From: Desulfonatronovibrio sp. | Lineage (GTDB): Bacteria; Desulfobacterota; Desulfovibrionia; Desulfovibrionales; Desulfonatronovibrionaceae | Length of the DNA: 8,297 nucleotides | Assembly (NCBI GenBank): GCA_003558575.1 | Contig: PWPY01000043.1 | Coordinates: 1-8,297, forward strand | Direction: 5' to 3' | Shown here: positions 7,068 to 8,297 of the stretch, in pieces | How the letters are laid out: each line of letters begins with the position of its first letter | How positions within the stretch are numbered: position 1 is the stretch's first letter | Translations under genes and position numbers: made by a program | Notes under the pieces: generated by a model | What the model was told of the DNA's origin: nothing | What the model saw: only the letters and a program-made list of their open reading frames with translations | The model's database searches: none

Positions 7068-7074
7068 AGGAGGT
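7068..7074 (+). promoter_or_regulatory. Very strong ribosome binding site of the ferredoxin gene
   Basis: AGGAGGT, a full match to the anti-Shine-Dalgarno core, lies 5 bases before the ATG at 7080, suggesting efficient translation of the ferredoxin independent of nuoN. Confidence 0.8.
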
Positions 7075-7079
7075 AATTC

Positions 7080-7595
7080 ATGAGTGACTATTTCATTAAG
7101 ATCGACCAGAAGAGATGTATCAGCTGTAAGGCTTGCGAGGTACATTGCAAGGCCAAAAACAATGTACCTGCGGGGGCAAAATTTGGGCAGTTGATTTCAA
7201 TCGGCCCTGTAAAGAAAAAGGATCAACCAAGATATTTGACCCTTTTTATGCCTTGCTTTCACTGTGAAAATCCCTGGTGTGTGTCAGCCTGTCCTACAGG
7301 AGCAATGACCAAAAGGGATAAAGACGGAATTGTATTTGTAAACCAGGAGCTGTGCGTGGGCTGCAAGGCCTGTATCATGGCCTGTCCCTGGAAGGTTCCG
7401 CAGTGGGATGAAGTCAATGGTCGCGCCATAAAATGCGATTATTGCAGAGACCGTATAGATGAAGGACTCAAGCCTGCGTGTGTAACTGGTTGCACCACTC
7501 ACGCCTTGTCATTCATCAAACCCAATGAGGCTTCGTCTCAGACACGTCTTGACTATGCCACACAGGTTCTTTTGTCCGAACAGGAAAGAACATAA
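7080..7595 (+). CDS. DmsB/NrfC-type ferredoxin subunit with four [4Fe-4S] clusters
   Basis: This 171-residue soluble iron-sulfur protein resembles the electron-transfer subunits of DMSO, polysulfide/thiosulfate and related molybdoenzymes or hydrogenases. Sixteen cysteines fall in four groups: C13-C16-C19-C23, C59-C62-C67-C71 (CFHCENPWCVSACP), C92-C95-C98-C102 (CVGCKACIMACP) and C119-C122-C134-C138 (CDYC, then PACVTGC). The 11-residue gap in the last group is typical of DmsB-like proteins. There is no twin-arginine or Sec signal, so it should stay in the cytoplasm unless carried out with a partner. No catalytic molybdopterin subunit or membrane anchor of the DmsC/NrfD type lies in the window; the next gene is a TauE-like transporter. 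Its partner is unknown: it could serve the adjacent complex I-like enzyme or a sulfur-metabolising enzyme. Confidence 0.9.
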   Translation: MSDYFIKIDQKRCISCKACEVHCKAKNNVPAGAKFGQLISIGPVKKKDQPRYLTLFMPCFHCENPWCVSACPTGAMTKRDKDGIVFVNQELCVGCKACIMACPWKVPQWDEVNGRAIKCDYCRDRIDEGLKPACVTGCTTHALSFIKPNEASSQTRLDYATQVLLSEQERT

Positions 7596-7621
7596 TCATT
7601 TAACTTCGTAGGAGGGGAGTC

Positions 7622-8297
7622 ATGCCGAAAAAACTTTTACTCATTTCCCTAACAGCTTGTGCGCTACTCATGGTAGCCCTTGCAGGTCCATCCTGGGCGG
7701 ATCGTCTTGCTGAAGGTATTCAGCAGGGTATTGCTTCAGGAGTTATCAATCCCGCAGATGAACCCGGCTATATGGGTATCCCAGGTGGACCCCAGATTAA
7801 CCTTATCCTGGCTTTCTTCTGGGCAATATGGGTAGGCTGGATCTTTTCCACAGTAGGTGCCTTTGGAGGCATTATGGCAGGTATCGGGCACATTTCCATT
7901 TATGGACTCGGAAATTACGCCCAGGGTTTTCGTGAAACAGCTCCTACATTAAACAGGTCAGTAACTGACTCTATCAGGGTATCAAACCAGTTTATGGTTG
8001 GTTTCAGTGCGTTGGTATCAACAATCAACTATGCCAAATTAGGACGACTTGTGTGGCCTGTAGGATTATTTCTGGCAGGTGGCTCAATTCTGGGAAGCTG
8101 GTTAATTCCTACCATCACTGCCGGTAGAATATCCTTTAGAGAATATGTAGGTTACTTTGGCATATTTGTACTTATCCTTGGTATTTACATGCTTTATGAA
8201 ACTACTCCTGCAGGTCAGAAAAGAAAGAAAAAAGCTAAAGAAGCTGCTCAGGCCTTTGAAGCAACAATGAAAAAGAAACGTTCAGGTGAAGCCGTTG
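7622..8297 (+). CDS. TauE/SafE-family membrane protein (putative sulfite/sulfonate exporter), partial
   Basis: An open frame of 225 codons begins at the ATG at 7622, with AGGAGG at 7610-7615 six bases upstream, and runs off the right edge. The N terminus (1-26) looks like a Sec signal peptide or first helix, with basic residues KK, a hydrophobic core and a possible cleavage site after SWA. A Gly/Pro-rich segment (about 30-58) follows. Then come a helix with WVGWIFSTVGAFGGIMAG (70-87), whose glycine pattern recalls TauE/SafE repeats, a polar stretch including TAPTLNRSVTDSIRVSN (106-122), helices at about 123-135, 143-165 and 174-192, and a strongly basic loop (199-221) that should be cytoplasmic. 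The family exports sulfite, sulfoacetate or other organosulfur anions in characterised members. Here the substrate is unproven, but a sulfur role suits a sulfate reducer. Confidence 0.78.
   Translation, partial: MPKKLLLISLTACALLMVALAGPSWADRLAEGIQQGIASGVINPADEPGYMGIPGGPQINLILAFFWAIWVGWIFSTVGAFGGIMAGIGHISIYGLGNYAQGFRETAPTLNRSVTDSIRVSNQFMVGFSALVSTINYAKLGRLVWPVGLFLAGGSILGSWLIPTITAGRISFREYVGYFGIFVLILGIYMLYETTPAGQKRKKKAKEAAQAFEATMKKKRSGEAV

Overview
The window is one strand of tightly packed, co-directional genes (all +) encoding the membrane arm of a complex I-like respiratory enzyme. Two further genes with an anaerobic or sulfur-metabolism flavour follow. Codon use and base composition look even throughout (moderate GC, low to mid 40s by eye). 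The combination of a Nuo-type membrane arm with additional MrpD/HyfB-type antiporter subunits, a four-cluster DmsB-like ferredoxin and a TauE/SafE-family membrane protein suggests an anaerobic sulfate- or sulfur-metabolising deltaproteobacterium. A Desulfovibrionales relative, possibly a lower-GC halophilic or alkaliphilic type, would fit. That placement is an inference from remembered protein resemblance, not a database result.

Layout: bases 1-15 probably hold the last codons of an upstream gene, in the position usually taken by nuoJ. Then come nuoK (31-339), a MrpD-type antiporter subunit (342-1820), a small two-helix membrane protein (1857-2111), a second antiporter-like subunit with a NuoL-type C-terminal tail (2101-3879), nuoM (3925-5484) and nuoN (5586-7001). 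After a 78-base spacer come a 4x[4Fe-4S] ferredoxin subunit (7080-7595) and a TauE/SafE-family membrane protein that runs off the right edge (7622-8297). No gap exceeds about 100 bases. No RNA gene, mobile element or CRISPR array was seen.

How it works together: NuoK, NuoM, NuoN and the two additional antiporter-like proteins would make the ion-translocating arm, coupling electron transfer in a peripheral arm (encoded outside the window) to H+ or Na+ pumping. A canonical complex I has three antiporter-like subunits (L, M, N). Here four full-length ones are encoded in a row, and the single nuoL slot between nuoK and nuoM is replaced by antiporter + 84-residue protein + antiporter with lateral-helix tail. 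This enlarged and partly uncharacterised pump is the most interesting feature of the window. In the second antiporter the central TM7 lysine is replaced by asparagine, while its partner glutamate and the TM8 lysine are kept. The ferredoxin and TauE-like genes each have very strong ribosome binding sites. They could belong to the same transcript or form their own small unit.
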